DNA of 58,261 bases from Acidimicrobiales bacterium (GTDB lineage: Bacteria > Actinomycetota > Acidimicrobiia > Acidimicrobiales > DASWMK01). Position numbers and translations under genes: made by a program. Below are positions 50,533 to 58,261 of the stretch, in pieces; positions within the stretch are counted from its first letter, which is position 1, and each line of letters opens with the position of its first letter. The notes under the pieces are model-generated. The model saw nothing but the letters and a program-made list of their open reading frames with translations, was not told where the DNA came from and ran no database searches. The stretch covers positions 1 to 58,261 of the forward strand of contig DASWMK010000177.1 in the NCBI GenBank assembly GCA_036399815.1. Reading direction: 5' to 3'.

Positions 50533-51531
50533 TCAGAGGTCGGCCCGGGCGTCGTCGGGCAGGTACTGCTGGTCGAGCAGCTCGCTCCAGTCGATCGGCT
50601 CGTCGATCTGCCCGGTCGACACCATCAGGTCCGACAGGTTGGCCAGCGCGTCGGGCACGACCGTCAGCGAGTACGCCTGGTCGAGCTCGGGGGTCTCCTC
50701 GAGCCCGCGCTGGACGAGGCCGGCGTCGAGCCCCATCACCTCGGCGATGTCGGCGGCGGCGTCCTCGGTGTCGTCGACGACGTAGTCGAAGGCCCGGTCG
50801 GTCACCTCGAAGAACGTGCGCAGCTCGTCGGCGTGGTCCTCGGCGTAGTCGCTGTTGACGGCGACCAGGTTCATCGGGAAGTCGCCGATCTCGTCCCTGG
50901 CGTCGACCAGCACGGTCCCGCCCGCCTCCACCTTCTCGGTGATGAACGGGTGCAGCGCCCACGCCGCGGTGACCTGGCCCGACTCGGCGGCCACCCACGA
51001 GTCGGCCGGCTGGCCGACCTGCTGGCCGGTGATCCCGAGGTCGGGGTGCTCGTTGGCGATGGCCTGGATGGTCAGCTCGCTCGTCGACCCGGCCCGGGAG
51101 AACGCCAGCACGGCGCCGTCCAGGGTGGCGTCGGCGTCGGGCGTGATGAACGAGATGTCGTTCACCTGGAACCACGGCGCGACCACGGTCAGGTTCGAGT
51201 CCGGCTGCTGGGCGGCCAGCACGACCGCGGTGTTGCCGGCGATGGCCATGTCGGCCTCGCCGCTCGTGGCGATGCGGAGGGTGTCGCCGCCGCCACCACC
51301 CGAGAAGAGGGACACGTCGAGGCCCTCCTCCTCGTACCAGCCCTTGTCGATGGCGACCTGGAGGATGGCCATGAACGGGATCGAGTCCGCTCCCGTCGCC
51401 GCGATCACGAGGCTGGTGGTGCCGTCGCCGTTCGCGTCGTCGCCGCCACCCCCGTCGTCACCGCAGCCCGCCACCGCCAGCAGCGCCAGCACGCCGAGCA
51501 CCGCCACGACCTTGCCGAGCCATCCCCGCAT
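50533..51531 (-). CDS. ABC substrate-binding lipoprotein (NMT1/SsuA-like)
   Basis: 332 residues. Signal and lipobox: KVVAVLGVLALLAVAGCGDD. The mature protein is a type II periplasmic-binding fold: LVIAATGADSIPFMAILQVA, DKGWYEEEGLDVSLFSGGGG, GDTLRIATSGEADMAIAGNT, TEKVEAGGTVLVDARDEIGD. It matches the sulfonate/nitrate/thiamine-precursor binding group. The specific ligand is not assignable. ATG at 51531 is the operon's first gene. 205 bp upstream to Lhr contains no riboswitch I can recognise. Confidence 0.9.
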   Translation of the reverse strand: MRGWLGKVVAVLGVLALLAVAGCGDDGGGGDDANGDGTTSLVIAATGADSIPFMAILQVAIDKGWYEEEGLDVSLFSGGGGGDTLRIATSGEADMAIAGNTAVVLAAQQPDSNLTVVAPWFQVNDISFITPDADATLDGAVLAFSRAGSTSELTIQAIANEHPDLGITGQQVGQPADSWVAAESGQVTAAWALHPFITEKVEAGGTVLVDARDEIGDFPMNLVAVNSDYAEDHADELRTFFEVTDRAFDYVVDDTEDAAADIAEVMGLDAGLVQRGLEETPELDQAYSLTVVPDALANLSDLMVSTGQIDEPIDWSELLDQQYLPDDARADL

Positions 51532-51736
51532 CCCCGCTCCCCCTCCCCACCCGGCCGGCCGAGGGCGTCGGGCGGGAGCCGGGCGACGAGTGCAGAGCGC
51601 CGAGCCGGCGCTCCCCCTGCAGCATCCTCGCCTCACGCACCCCGCGCCGAGCGTGACCGCCGGTGTTCTTCGAGTGCCGGTCGCATCATACGCGCCCGAG
51701 GTGCGGCGGGTCAGCGCGCCCCCGGCGCCCCGGCGG

Positions 51737-54700
51737 TCAGCGGCGGTCGGCGGCGACCTCCTCGGCCACGCCGTCCACGTAGACGACCTGGTTGGTGCGC
51801 ACGGCGGGGACGGTGTCGCCGGGGACCACGAGGCCGACGAGGTTGAGCGGGTCGGTGGCGTTGACGGCGACCCGCTCCCCCGTCCTCGGCACCTTGCGCA
51901 CGTGGGCCAGCTGCTCGGCGGCCGCCGGCAGCGCGTACTGCTCGCCGGAGAACCCGCCGACGAAGCGCCCGCCCCGGACGAGGCCCCGGTCCTCCAGCCG
52001 GCGCAGCGCCCACTGCAGCTCGCGCCACGGCAGGCGCAGCGAGTCGCGGACGGCGAGGTCGCGGAACACGACCCCCCACCGGTTCAGCAGCTGCTCGGCG
52101 ACCGCCTCGGCCAGCTCGTCGCGGTCCAGGTCGGCGCCGGCCGGCGGCACCAGCGACCAGCGCCCCGGCGACGCCCCCGTGCCGGCCGCCACCCGGCCCA
52201 GCCGGGACATGCGGCGGGGGCGGGCCGGCGCCCGGTTGCCGGCCACCCTGGCCCGGATCGGGGCGAACCCGTCGGACATCACGAGGCCGCGGGCCACGCC
52301 GTCCCACAGGCCCCGCTCGACGTCGTCGGGCAGGCGGCGGGTGGCGGCGGCGAGGTCGCCGGCGAAGCAGGCGCCCCGCTCCCGCAACACCTCCACGACC
52401 TCGGCCGTCGCGCCGACGCTGGGCCACCGCGGCTCGCCCCCGGCGTGGGCGGCGGCGAGCAGCCAGGGCAGGTCGCCGCGGAAGACCACCGAGATCGGCG
52501 TCGCCTTGCTCGGCGCCGCGGGCGGGGCGGCGGCGTCGTCGCCCGTCCTCGGGGTGAGCCGCAGCCAGGCGACGTCCCCGTCGTGGCACCGCCGGTCCAG
52601 CCAGGCCGGCTCGTAGTGGCGCACGCGGCGGGCGAACAGCTCGGCCTCCCACGCCGCCGCGGCCGCCTCCCAGCCCTGGAGCTGCTCGAGCGCGGTGACC
52701 AGCCCGGCGTCGCCGGCCAGCTGGGTGCCGGGGGCGACGTGCTGCCACCGGAGCAGGAAGCGCATGAAGTCCTGCGCGGTGACGGCCTCGACGCCCTCCC
52801 GCCTCGACCGCCGGGAGTAGGCGTGCATGCGGGCCAGCAGGCGGCGCGCCACCCACTGGGGCCCGTCGGCGCCGTCCGTGTAGCGGCCCTGGAGGGCGAA
52901 CCCCTCGTGCTGGAGGGCGGCCAGCCCGGCCGCGACCCGGCGGACGGGCAGCGCGGTCGCCTCGGCCAGCCGCTCGGCCGTGGTGACCCCGCTCAGCTCC
53001 AGGTGCCCGCGAACGACCTTGGCGACGGCGGCCTCGTCCCCGGCCAGCGCCCGGTGGGCGTCCTCCACCGCCTCGGTGGCGCACCACAGGCCCTCGACGG
53101 CCTGCACCCGGCCCCGGGCGGCCAGCTGGGACCACAGCTCGCGCCAGCCGAGGCGGGGCCGCAGGACGACGACCGAGCAGAGGAGGTCGTGGAGGTCGTC
53201 CGCCGACGTGGGCACGGGGTCGATCTCGGCGTGCACCCGCTCGACGGCCTCGGGGTCGAGCGCGCCGATCGACGCCAGGTCGACGGCGAGGCCCCGCCGG
53301 AGGCGGACGGCGTTCGTGCGCCGGTTCTGGAACTCCTCGTCGTCGAGGAAGGCGTAGGGGCGGGCGGTGACGATCTCGTGGGCGAGGACGGACGGCTCGG
53401 TGGTGTCGACGCAGTGGACCCGCACCTCGCCGGCCTCGATCCGGCGCAGCAGGTCCTCCAGCCCGTCGGCGTCGAGGGCCTCGTGGAGCGTGTCGTCGAT
53501 GGTCTGGCGGACGAGGAGGTGGTCGGGGATGTCGATCGGCCCGGTGACGTTCTCCTGGCAGGCGGCCGCCTGGGGGAACACGGCCGCCAGCAGGTCGTCG
53601 GACTCCATGCGCTGGATGGGCGGCGGGTTGCGGCGGCCGTTGCGGTAGCGGAGGACGAGGAGCGCCCGGTTGAGGTTCCACCGCCACCGGGCCTGGAACA
53701 TCGGCGAGTCGAGGATGGCGTGCTCGAGCGTGTCGCGCACCGTCCGGCTCGACACGTACCGGGGCACCTCGTCGAGCGGGAAGCTGTGGTGCGGGCCGAG
53801 CGAGAGGACGACGGCGTCGTCCGTGGCCGCCGCCTGGAGCTCGAAGTTGAACGTGCGGCAGAACTTCTTGCGCAGCGCCAGCCCGAGGGCGCGGTTGACC
53901 CTGCCCCCGAACGGCGAGTGGACGACCAGCTGCATGCCGCCGGTGTCGTCGAAGAACCGCTCGAGGACCAGGCACTCCTGGGTGGGCATGGCGCCGAGGG
54001 CGGCCCGGCCGACGGCCAGGTAGTCGACGATCATCGTGGCCGCCGCCCCGTCGATGCCGGCCGCCTCGGCGAGCCACGCCCTCGCCCCGTCCGGGTCGCC
54101 GGCGGCCAGGTGCGTGTCGACCCGGCGGCGCAGCGCCGACACCTGGGCAGACAGCTCGGCCGTCCTGGCCGGGGCCTCGCCGAGCCAGAACGGGATCGTC
54201 GGCGGCGTGTCGCCCGCGTCCCGCACCCGGACGACCCCGGCCTCCACCCGGCGGATCTGCCAGGAGTGGGTGCCGAGCAGGAAGATGTCGCCCGCCGTGG
54301 ACTCGACGGCCCAGTCCTCGTTGACGGTGCCGATGAACGTGTCGTCGGGCTCGGCCACCACCCGGTAGTCGCCGGTCTCGGGGATGGCGCCGCCGGACAT
54401 CACCGCCGCCAGCCGGGCGCCCTTGCGGCTGCGGAGCTCGCCGTTGACGGCGTCGTGGTGCAGGTAGGCGCCCCGCCGGCCCCGGCCGGTCTCGATCCCG
54501 TCGGCCACGAGGGCGACCAGCTCGTCGAAGCGTTCCCTCGTCAGCCCGGTGTACGGGGCCGCCCGGCGGACGAGGTCGAACAGCCCGTCGGTGGTCCACT
54601 CCTTGGCCGCCACCTCGGCGACGATCTGCTGGGCGGCGATGTCGAGCGGCACGAGCGACGGCACGATGGCGTCGAGCTCGCCCGACCGCACGGCGAGCAG

Positions 54701-55906
54701 CAGCGCCGTGCACTCGACCAGCTCGTCCCTCGTCGTCGGGAACAGGCGGCCCCTCGGGGTGCCCGACCGGCTGTGGTTGGAACGCCCGACCCGCTGGAGG
54801 AACGTGGCGATGCTGCGGGGCGAGCCGACCTGGCACACGAGCTCGACCGGCCCGATGTCGATGCCGAGCTCGAGGGAGGCCGTGGCCACCAGCGCCTTCA
54901 GCTCGCCGGCCCGCAGCCGGGTCTCGACCCGGTGCCGGCGCTCCTTCGACAGGCTGCCGTGGTGCGCGGCGACCACGTCGTCCCCGAGCCGCTCGCCCAG
55001 CTGGTGGGCCAGCCGCTCGGCCAGCCGGCGGGTGTTGACGAACACCAGCGTCGTCCGGTGGCCGCCGACCAGCGCGGCGATGCGGTCGACCATGTCCGCC
55101 ATCTGCTCGGCCGACGCCACCGCCTCCAGCTCGCCGTCCGGCAGCTCGAGGCCGAGGTCGAGGCGGCGCTGGTGGCCGACGTCCACCACCGCCGGCAGGG
55201 GGCGGGCGCCGACGAGGAGCCGGCCGACCGTCTCGATCGGCCGCTGGGTGGCCGACAGCCCGACCCGCACGGGCCGGCGGTCGCACAGCGCCTCCAGCCG
55301 CTCGAGGGTGAGCGCCAGGTGCGATCCCCGCTTGTCCCTCGCGACGGCGTGGATCTCGTCCACGATCACGGTCTCAACGGTGCGCAGCGCCTCCCGGCCC
55401 CGGCCGCTGGTGACGAGCAGGTAGAGCGACTCCGGGGTGGTGACGACGAAGCTCGGCGGCCGCCGGAGCATCGACGCCCGCTCGGCGCTCGTGGTGTCGC
55501 CCGTGCGCACGGCCACCCGGATCGGGGCCGGGCGGACGCCGAGCTCCGCCGCCACCGCGGCGATCTCGGCCAGGGGCCGCTCCAGGTTCTCGGCGATGTC
55601 CACGGCGAGCGCTTTCAGCGGCGAGACGTACACGACGCGTGCCCGGTCGGCGACGGGCTCGCCCGCGTCGTGCGCCCGGTACAGCGCGTCGATGGCGACG
55701 AGGAACCCGGCCAGGGTCTTGCCCGAGCCGGTGGGCGCGGCGATCAGCGTGTCGACCCCCGACCTGATCAGCGGCCACCCCTGCTCCTGGGGCGGGGTGG
55801 GCCCCTGGGGGAAGCGCCGCGCGAACCAGGTGCCGACGGCCGGGTGGAACCCGCCGACCGCGCCGGCCGGCCCGGCGAAGGGGAGCTCGAGCGGCATCGC
55901 GACCAC
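51737..55906 (-). CDS. lhr: Lhr-type ATP-dependent DNA helicase
   Basis: 1389 residues. SF2 helicase core: FPQGPTPPQEQGWPLIRSGV (Q-motif), Walker A IAAPTGSGKTLAGFL, DExH VIVDEIHAVARDKRGSHLAL, SAT motif VGLSATQRPI, and helicase C motif QRVGRSNHSRSG. Lhr-specific WH and Domain 4 and a long Lhr-C-like extension follow (VEAVTAQDFMRFLLRWQHVA). Used in DNA repair (mitomycin resistance in mycobacteria). Start near 55906 (VAMPLELPFAG). Divergent from the DUF4349 gene. Confidence 0.93.
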   Translation of the reverse strand: MVAMPLELPFAGPAGAVGGFHPAVGTWFARRFPQGPTPPQEQGWPLIRSGVDTLIAAPTGSGKTLAGFLVAIDALYRAHDAGEPVADRARVVYVSPLKALAVDIAENLERPLAEIAAVAAELGVRPAPIRVAVRTGDTTSAERASMLRRPPSFVVTTPESLYLLVTSGRGREALRTVETVIVDEIHAVARDKRGSHLALTLERLEALCDRRPVRVGLSATQRPIETVGRLLVGARPLPAVVDVGHQRRLDLGLELPDGELEAVASAEQMADMVDRIAALVGGHRTTLVFVNTRRLAERLAHQLGERLGDDVVAAHHGSLSKERRHRVETRLRAGELKALVATASLELGIDIGPVELVCQVGSPRSIATFLQRVGRSNHSRSGTPRGRLFPTTRDELVECTALLLAVRSGELDAIVPSLVPLDIAAQQIVAEVAAKEWTTDGLFDLVRRAAPYTGLTRERFDELVALVADGIETGRGRRGAYLHHDAVNGELRSRKGARLAAVMSGGAIPETGDYRVVAEPDDTFIGTVNEDWAVESTAGDIFLLGTHSWQIRRVEAGVVRVRDAGDTPPTIPFWLGEAPARTAELSAQVSALRRRVDTHLAAGDPDGARAWLAEAAGIDGAAATMIVDYLAVGRAALGAMPTQECLVLERFFDDTGGMQLVVHSPFGGRVNRALGLALRKKFCRTFNFELQAAATDDAVVLSLGPHHSFPLDEVPRYVSSRTVRDTLEHAILDSPMFQARWRWNLNRALLVLRYRNGRRNPPPIQRMESDDLLAAVFPQAAACQENVTGPIDIPDHLLVRQTIDDTLHEALDADGLEDLLRRIEAGEVRVHCVDTTEPSVLAHEIVTARPYAFLDDEEFQNRRTNAVRLRRGLAVDLASIGALDPEAVERVHAEIDPVPTSADDLHDLLCSVVVLRPRLGWRELWSQLAARGRVQAVEGLWCATEAVEDAHRALAGDEAAVAKVVRGHLELSGVTTAERLAEATALPVRRVAAGLAALQHEGFALQGRYTDGADGPQWVARRLLARMHAYSRRSRREGVEAVTAQDFMRFLLRWQHVAPGTQLAGDAGLVTALEQLQGWEAAAAAWEAELFARRVRHYEPAWLDRRCHDGDVAWLRLTPRTGDDAAAPPAAPSKATPISVVFRGDLPWLLAAAHAGGEPRWPSVGATAEVVEVLRERGACFAGDLAAATRRLPDDVERGLWDGVARGLVMSDGFAPIRARVAGNRAPARPRRMSRLGRVAAGTGASPGRWSLVPPAGADLDRDELAEAVAEQLLNRWGVVFRDLAVRDSLRLPWRELQWALRRLEDRGLVRGGRFVGGFSGEQYALPAAAEQLAHVRKVPRTGERVAVNATDPLNLVGLVVPGDTVPAVRTNQVVYVDGVAEEVAADRR

Positions 55907-56019
55907 GGGCCGATCGTAGGCAGGGGGTGTGACAGGAACCGGCCGCCGCCGCCGGAGGGCGTCACCGACCCGTAACGGGCGGCGGGAACCGGCACGGACC
56001 GGACGGACGTCACACCGGC

Positions 56020-56904
56020 ATGACCCGACGACTCCTGTGGTGCCTGCTGGCGGTCGTGCTCGGCGGAGGCCTCGTCGTCGCGGGGTGCTCGGCCGGCGAC
56101 GAGGACGAGGACGGGACCGCGGCGAGTGGCGGGGACGCGGCCGCGCTCGACGAGGGCGGCGGCGAGTCCGTGGAGGGCGGCGGCACCGGCGGGGACGCGG
56201 TCGCCCTGCCCGAGGGGCAGCCGATCAGCCTCGAGCGGTCGCTCGTCTTCACCGCCCAGGTCCGCCTGGAGGCCGAGGACGTGCACCGGACCGCCGACCG
56301 GGCGGTCGCCATCGCCGAGACGGCCGGCGGGTTCGCGGCCGACGACCGGCGCTCGGCGGGCGAGGAGCCGTCGGCCGACCTCGTGCTGCGCGTCCCGGCA
56401 CCCCGCTACGCCGAGACGTTGGTGGAGGTGAGCGACCTGGGCGAGGTCGTCGAGCAGTCGGCGTCGGCCGAGGACGTGAGCGAGCAGGTCGTCGACCTCG
56501 AGGGCCGGATCGCGACCGCGAGGACGAGCGTCGAGCGCCTGCGCGGCTTCCTCGACCGGGCGGCCACCGTGACCGACATCGCCAGCCTGGAGGGCGAGCT
56601 GTCCCGCCGGGAGGCCGAGCTGGAGTCGCTCGAGGGCCGCCTCGCCGTGCTCGACGACCAGGTGCAGCTGTCGACGATCAGCGTCTCGATCGACGGTCCC
56701 GGCCAGGCGGCGCCCGCCGAGGAGGACGAGGGCGGGTTCGTCGGCGGGCTGAGGAAGGGCTGGCGGGCGCTCCAGGCGACCACGGCGGGGACCCTGGTGG
56801 TCATCGGCGCCCTGCTCCCGTTCGTGCCGATCGCCTTCGCGCTGGCGCTGGCCTGGCGCCTCGTCGACCGCCGCCGCCACCCGAGGACGGTCGCCGCCGA
56901 CTGA
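56020..56904 (+). CDS. DUF4349 lipoprotein
   Basis: 294 residues. Lipobox signal LAVVLGGGLVVAGCSAGDED, Gly/Glu/Asp-rich spacer, then the DUF4349 core: RSLVFTAQVRLEAEDVHRTA, LVLRVPAPRYAETLVEVSDL, GEVVEQSASAEDVSEQVVDL, a coiled coil (SLEGELSRREAELESLEGRL), and a C-terminal membrane helix (TTAGTLVVIGALLPFVPIAF). Function unknown; cell-envelope location. ATG at 56020. Confidence 0.9.
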   Translation: MTRRLLWCLLAVVLGGGLVVAGCSAGDEDEDGTAASGGDAAALDEGGGESVEGGGTGGDAVALPEGQPISLERSLVFTAQVRLEAEDVHRTADRAVAIAETAGGFAADDRRSAGEEPSADLVLRVPAPRYAETLVEVSDLGEVVEQSASAEDVSEQVVDLEGRIATARTSVERLRGFLDRAATVTDIASLEGELSRREAELESLEGRLAVLDDQVQLSTISVSIDGPGQAAPAEEDEGGFVGGLRKGWRALQATTAGTLVVIGALLPFVPIAFALALAWRLVDRRRHPRTVAAD

Positions 56905-56910
56905 GGCGGC

Positions 56911-57513
56911 ATGCTGGTCGGCATGGAGATCGTCCAGGCCGGCCACCCGCTGCTCCGGGTGGCGGCGCCGCCAGTCGCCCGGGACGACCTCGGCTCGCTG
57001 GGGCCGCTCGTCGCCGACATGGTCGAGACCCTGCGAGCGGCGCCCGGGGTCGGCCTGGCCGCCAACCAGGTGGCGAGGCCCGAGCGGCTGGCGGTGATCG
57101 AGGACCGCGCCGAGTACCACACGGACCTGCCGCCGTCGCTCCTCGCCGAGCAGGAGCGGGCGCCATTCGACCTCCGCGTCCTCGTGAACCCCGTGTACGA
57201 GCCGGTCGGCACCGAGGTGGCCCACTGGTTCGAGGCCTGCCTGAGCGTCCAGGGGTACGCGGCGATCGTCCCCCGGTGGCGGCGGGTCCGGCTCTCGGCC
57301 GTCGACGTCGGCGGCGAGCCGGTGACGCTGGAGCTGTCGGGCTGGCCGGCGCGGGTGGTCCAGCACGAGGTCGACCACCTCGACGGGATGCTCTACGTCG
57401 ACCGCATGCTGACCCGCTCGTTCGTCTCGCGGGAGGCGTACCTGGCGACGTGGCGGCACCACCCGATCGCCGGGTGCCTCGAGGCGTTCGGCATCGCCGC
57501 CCCGGGGGCGTGA
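56911..57513 (+). CDS. def: Peptide deformylase
   Basis: 200 residues. Removes the formyl group from nascent N-terminal Met. The three motifs are GVGLAANQV (GxGLAAxQ), EACLSVQGY (EGCLS with Gly replaced by Ala, metal Cys retained) and VVQHEVDHLDG (HExxH metal site). Two start options exist: ATG 56911 or the internal ATG at 56923 (MEIVQAGHPLLRVAA), the latter fitting typical def N-termini better. Follows DUF4349 by 6 bp. Confidence 0.93.
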   Translation: MLVGMEIVQAGHPLLRVAAPPVARDDLGSLGPLVADMVETLRAAPGVGLAANQVARPERLAVIEDRAEYHTDLPPSLLAEQERAPFDLRVLVNPVYEPVGTEVAHWFEACLSVQGYAAIVPRWRRVRLSAVDVGGEPVTLELSGWPARVVQHEVDHLDGMLYVDRMLTRSFVSREAYLATWRHHPIAGCLEAFGIAAPGA

Positions 57514-57516
57514 GGC

Positions 57517-58261
57517 TCAGCGGGCGGGGCCGGGGGGTGGGGCGGCGCCTCGAGGGGGGACGTCGACGCGGTCGATCACGTGGGGCTGCGGCTCGGCGCC
57601 GGGCTCGGGGGTGAGCCAGCTGGCGGTCCGATCGGCGTCGGGGGCGAAGCGCCACCGCTTGCAGACCTTGTCGACGCCGATGGCGTAGACGGTCAGGCCG
57701 CCGTCGGGTCGGACGTGCAGGCGCAGGAAGTTCTTGTACCTGGTCCTGCGCATGGCCGAGAACGCCTCGTTGCCGTGGCTGCCTCTGGCCGGCAGGTTGG
57801 CGAGCGCGAGGTAGGCGCCGAACACGGCGCCGCCGGCCACGCCGCCGACGACGAAGGCGACGACGGCGGCGAGGGGGGACGACTCCTGGTCGGTGACGAG
57901 GTCGACGACGTCGATGGCGAGGAGCGACACGGCGGCGACGGTGGCGACCTGGGCGGCCGCGTGGGCCAGGCCCATCAGGGCCCGCACGGCGAGGCGGAGC
58001 CAGCCGGCCCGGATCGCCGGGGGCGGCTTGGCGAAGCCGACGAGCGCGCCGGCCAGCGACAGGACGAGGAACAGCGAGAACGGGTCGCGCACGAGGCCGA
58101 GCAGCAGGTCGGCAAACCCGAGCTCGCCGTCCCCGGCCGCGCCGCCGGCCCGGCGGCCGAACTGGTTGCTGCGCAGCAGCACGACGTGGAAGGCGCCGAG
58201 CAGCGCGGCGAAGGTCGGGTTGCGGAGGGGCAGGGCGATCGACCCGGCGAGCAGGCGCCGG
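57517..58261 (-). CDS. C-terminal part of a membrane protein, metallophosphoesterase-like tail; cut by window end
   Basis: The frame is open to the right edge, so the start is outside. Visible: hydrophobic helices (DPFSLFLVLSLAGALVGFAK, VATVAAVSLLAIDVVDLV, LAAVVAFVVGGVAGGAVFGA), then HGNEAFSAMRRTRYKNFLRL and VRPDGGLTVYAIGVDKVCKR. I recognise the HGNEAFSA...YKNFLR...TVY.IG segment as the C-terminal end of actinobacterial membrane-linked metallophosphoesterases, whose catalytic domain would be outside. Converges with def. Confidence 0.7.
   Translation of the reverse strand, partial: RRLLAGSIALPLRNPTFAALLGAFHVVLLRSNQFGRRAGGAAGDGELGFADLLLGLVRDPFSLFLVLSLAGALVGFAKPPPAIRAGWLRLAVRALMGLAHAAAQVATVAAVSLLAIDVVDLVTDQESSPLAAVVAFVVGGVAGGAVFGAYLALANLPARGSHGNEAFSAMRRTRYKNFLRLHVRPDGGLTVYAIGVDKVCKRWRFAPDADRTASWLTPEPGAEPQPHVIDRVDVPPRGAAPPPGPAR

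Noticed and set aside
51532-51736. TPP or other riboswitch upstream of the NMT1-like binding protein
   Set aside because: The CTGAGA and other conserved TPP-aptamer bases are absent; only GC-rich hairpins are seen.
50855-55975. Very long plus-strand open frame antisense to lhr and the binding-protein gene
   Set aside because: No domain or natural start; lhr on the other strand has complete helicase motifs.

Overview
The window is very GC-rich actinobacterial DNA. WhiB and BldC-type regulators, a deazaflavin (F420)-type oxidoreductase, a PimB-like mannosyltransferase, an MmyB-type XRE regulator, an AfsR/SARP-like regulator, Lhr and a LexA box of the Gram-positive type all fit Actinobacteria. 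Gene content and small conserved proteins suggest class Acidimicrobiia (an Iamia/Ilumatobacter-like or uncultured lineage), but that is inference. GTGA/ATGA overlaps between neighbouring genes are very common, so many short operons are probably translationally coupled.

Layout. 1-7.3 kb (minus strand): ArsA-family ATPase and SRPBCC protein, a membrane protein with a GT4 mannosyltransferase (pimB-like) and epoxyqueuosine reductase (queG), a Cys-rich small protein, an NYN-domain protein and a zinc ribbon. 7.3-10.9 kb (plus): a DEDDh exonuclease/GIY-YIG nuclease behind a near-perfect promoter with an embedded LexA box, a proline-rich membrane protein and a stand-alone AsnC/Lrp effector domain. 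11-14.8 kb (minus): trpD, a minisatellite-rich gap, an acyl-CoA dehydrogenase, whiB and a BldC-like regulator. 14.8-19.8 kb (plus): a coupled glycerol-lipid operon of glpD, an alkyl-DHAP-synthase-like flavoprotein, a small membrane protein and an FGGY kinase.

19.9-30.5 kb is the centrepiece. The RNase P RNA gene rnpB (plus) has had a 10,254-bp element inserted into its 3' end. The insertion is bounded by a perfect 32-bp direct repeat (attL inside rnpB, attR at 30465-30496). Matching integrase arm-like repeats lie just inside both ends. The element encodes a tyrosine integrase, an RHH-like regulator, a frameshifted membrane protein, two early-region unknowns, an HNH endonuclease, an AT-rich membrane cargo gene and a head-building set: TerL, head-tail connector, HK97-type capsid, portal, MuF-like protein and scaffold. 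There are no tail, lysis or recognisable replication genes. It looks like a capsid-forming phage satellite (comparable in size and logic to the mycobacterial phiRv1/phiRv2 elements and cf-PICIs) that uses rnpB as its attachment site.

30.5-40.8 kb: a small basic protein, a serine hydrolase, a secreted repeat (propeller-like) protein, a CHRD protein next to a lipoprotein class F-type sortase, a TetR regulator with a clear 19-bp operator in front of VOC/DUF1801 genes, a zinc alcohol dehydrogenase divergent from an XRE regulator, an F420-type reductase, a CPBP protease and a GNAT. 40.9-58.3 kb: a large SARP/AfsR-like regulator, an MMPL transporter, a metallophosphoesterase, an NMT1/SsuA-like ABC importer with a fused double permease, the Lhr helicase, a DUF4349 lipoprotein, peptide deformylase, and the C-terminal part of a membrane protein cut by the window end.
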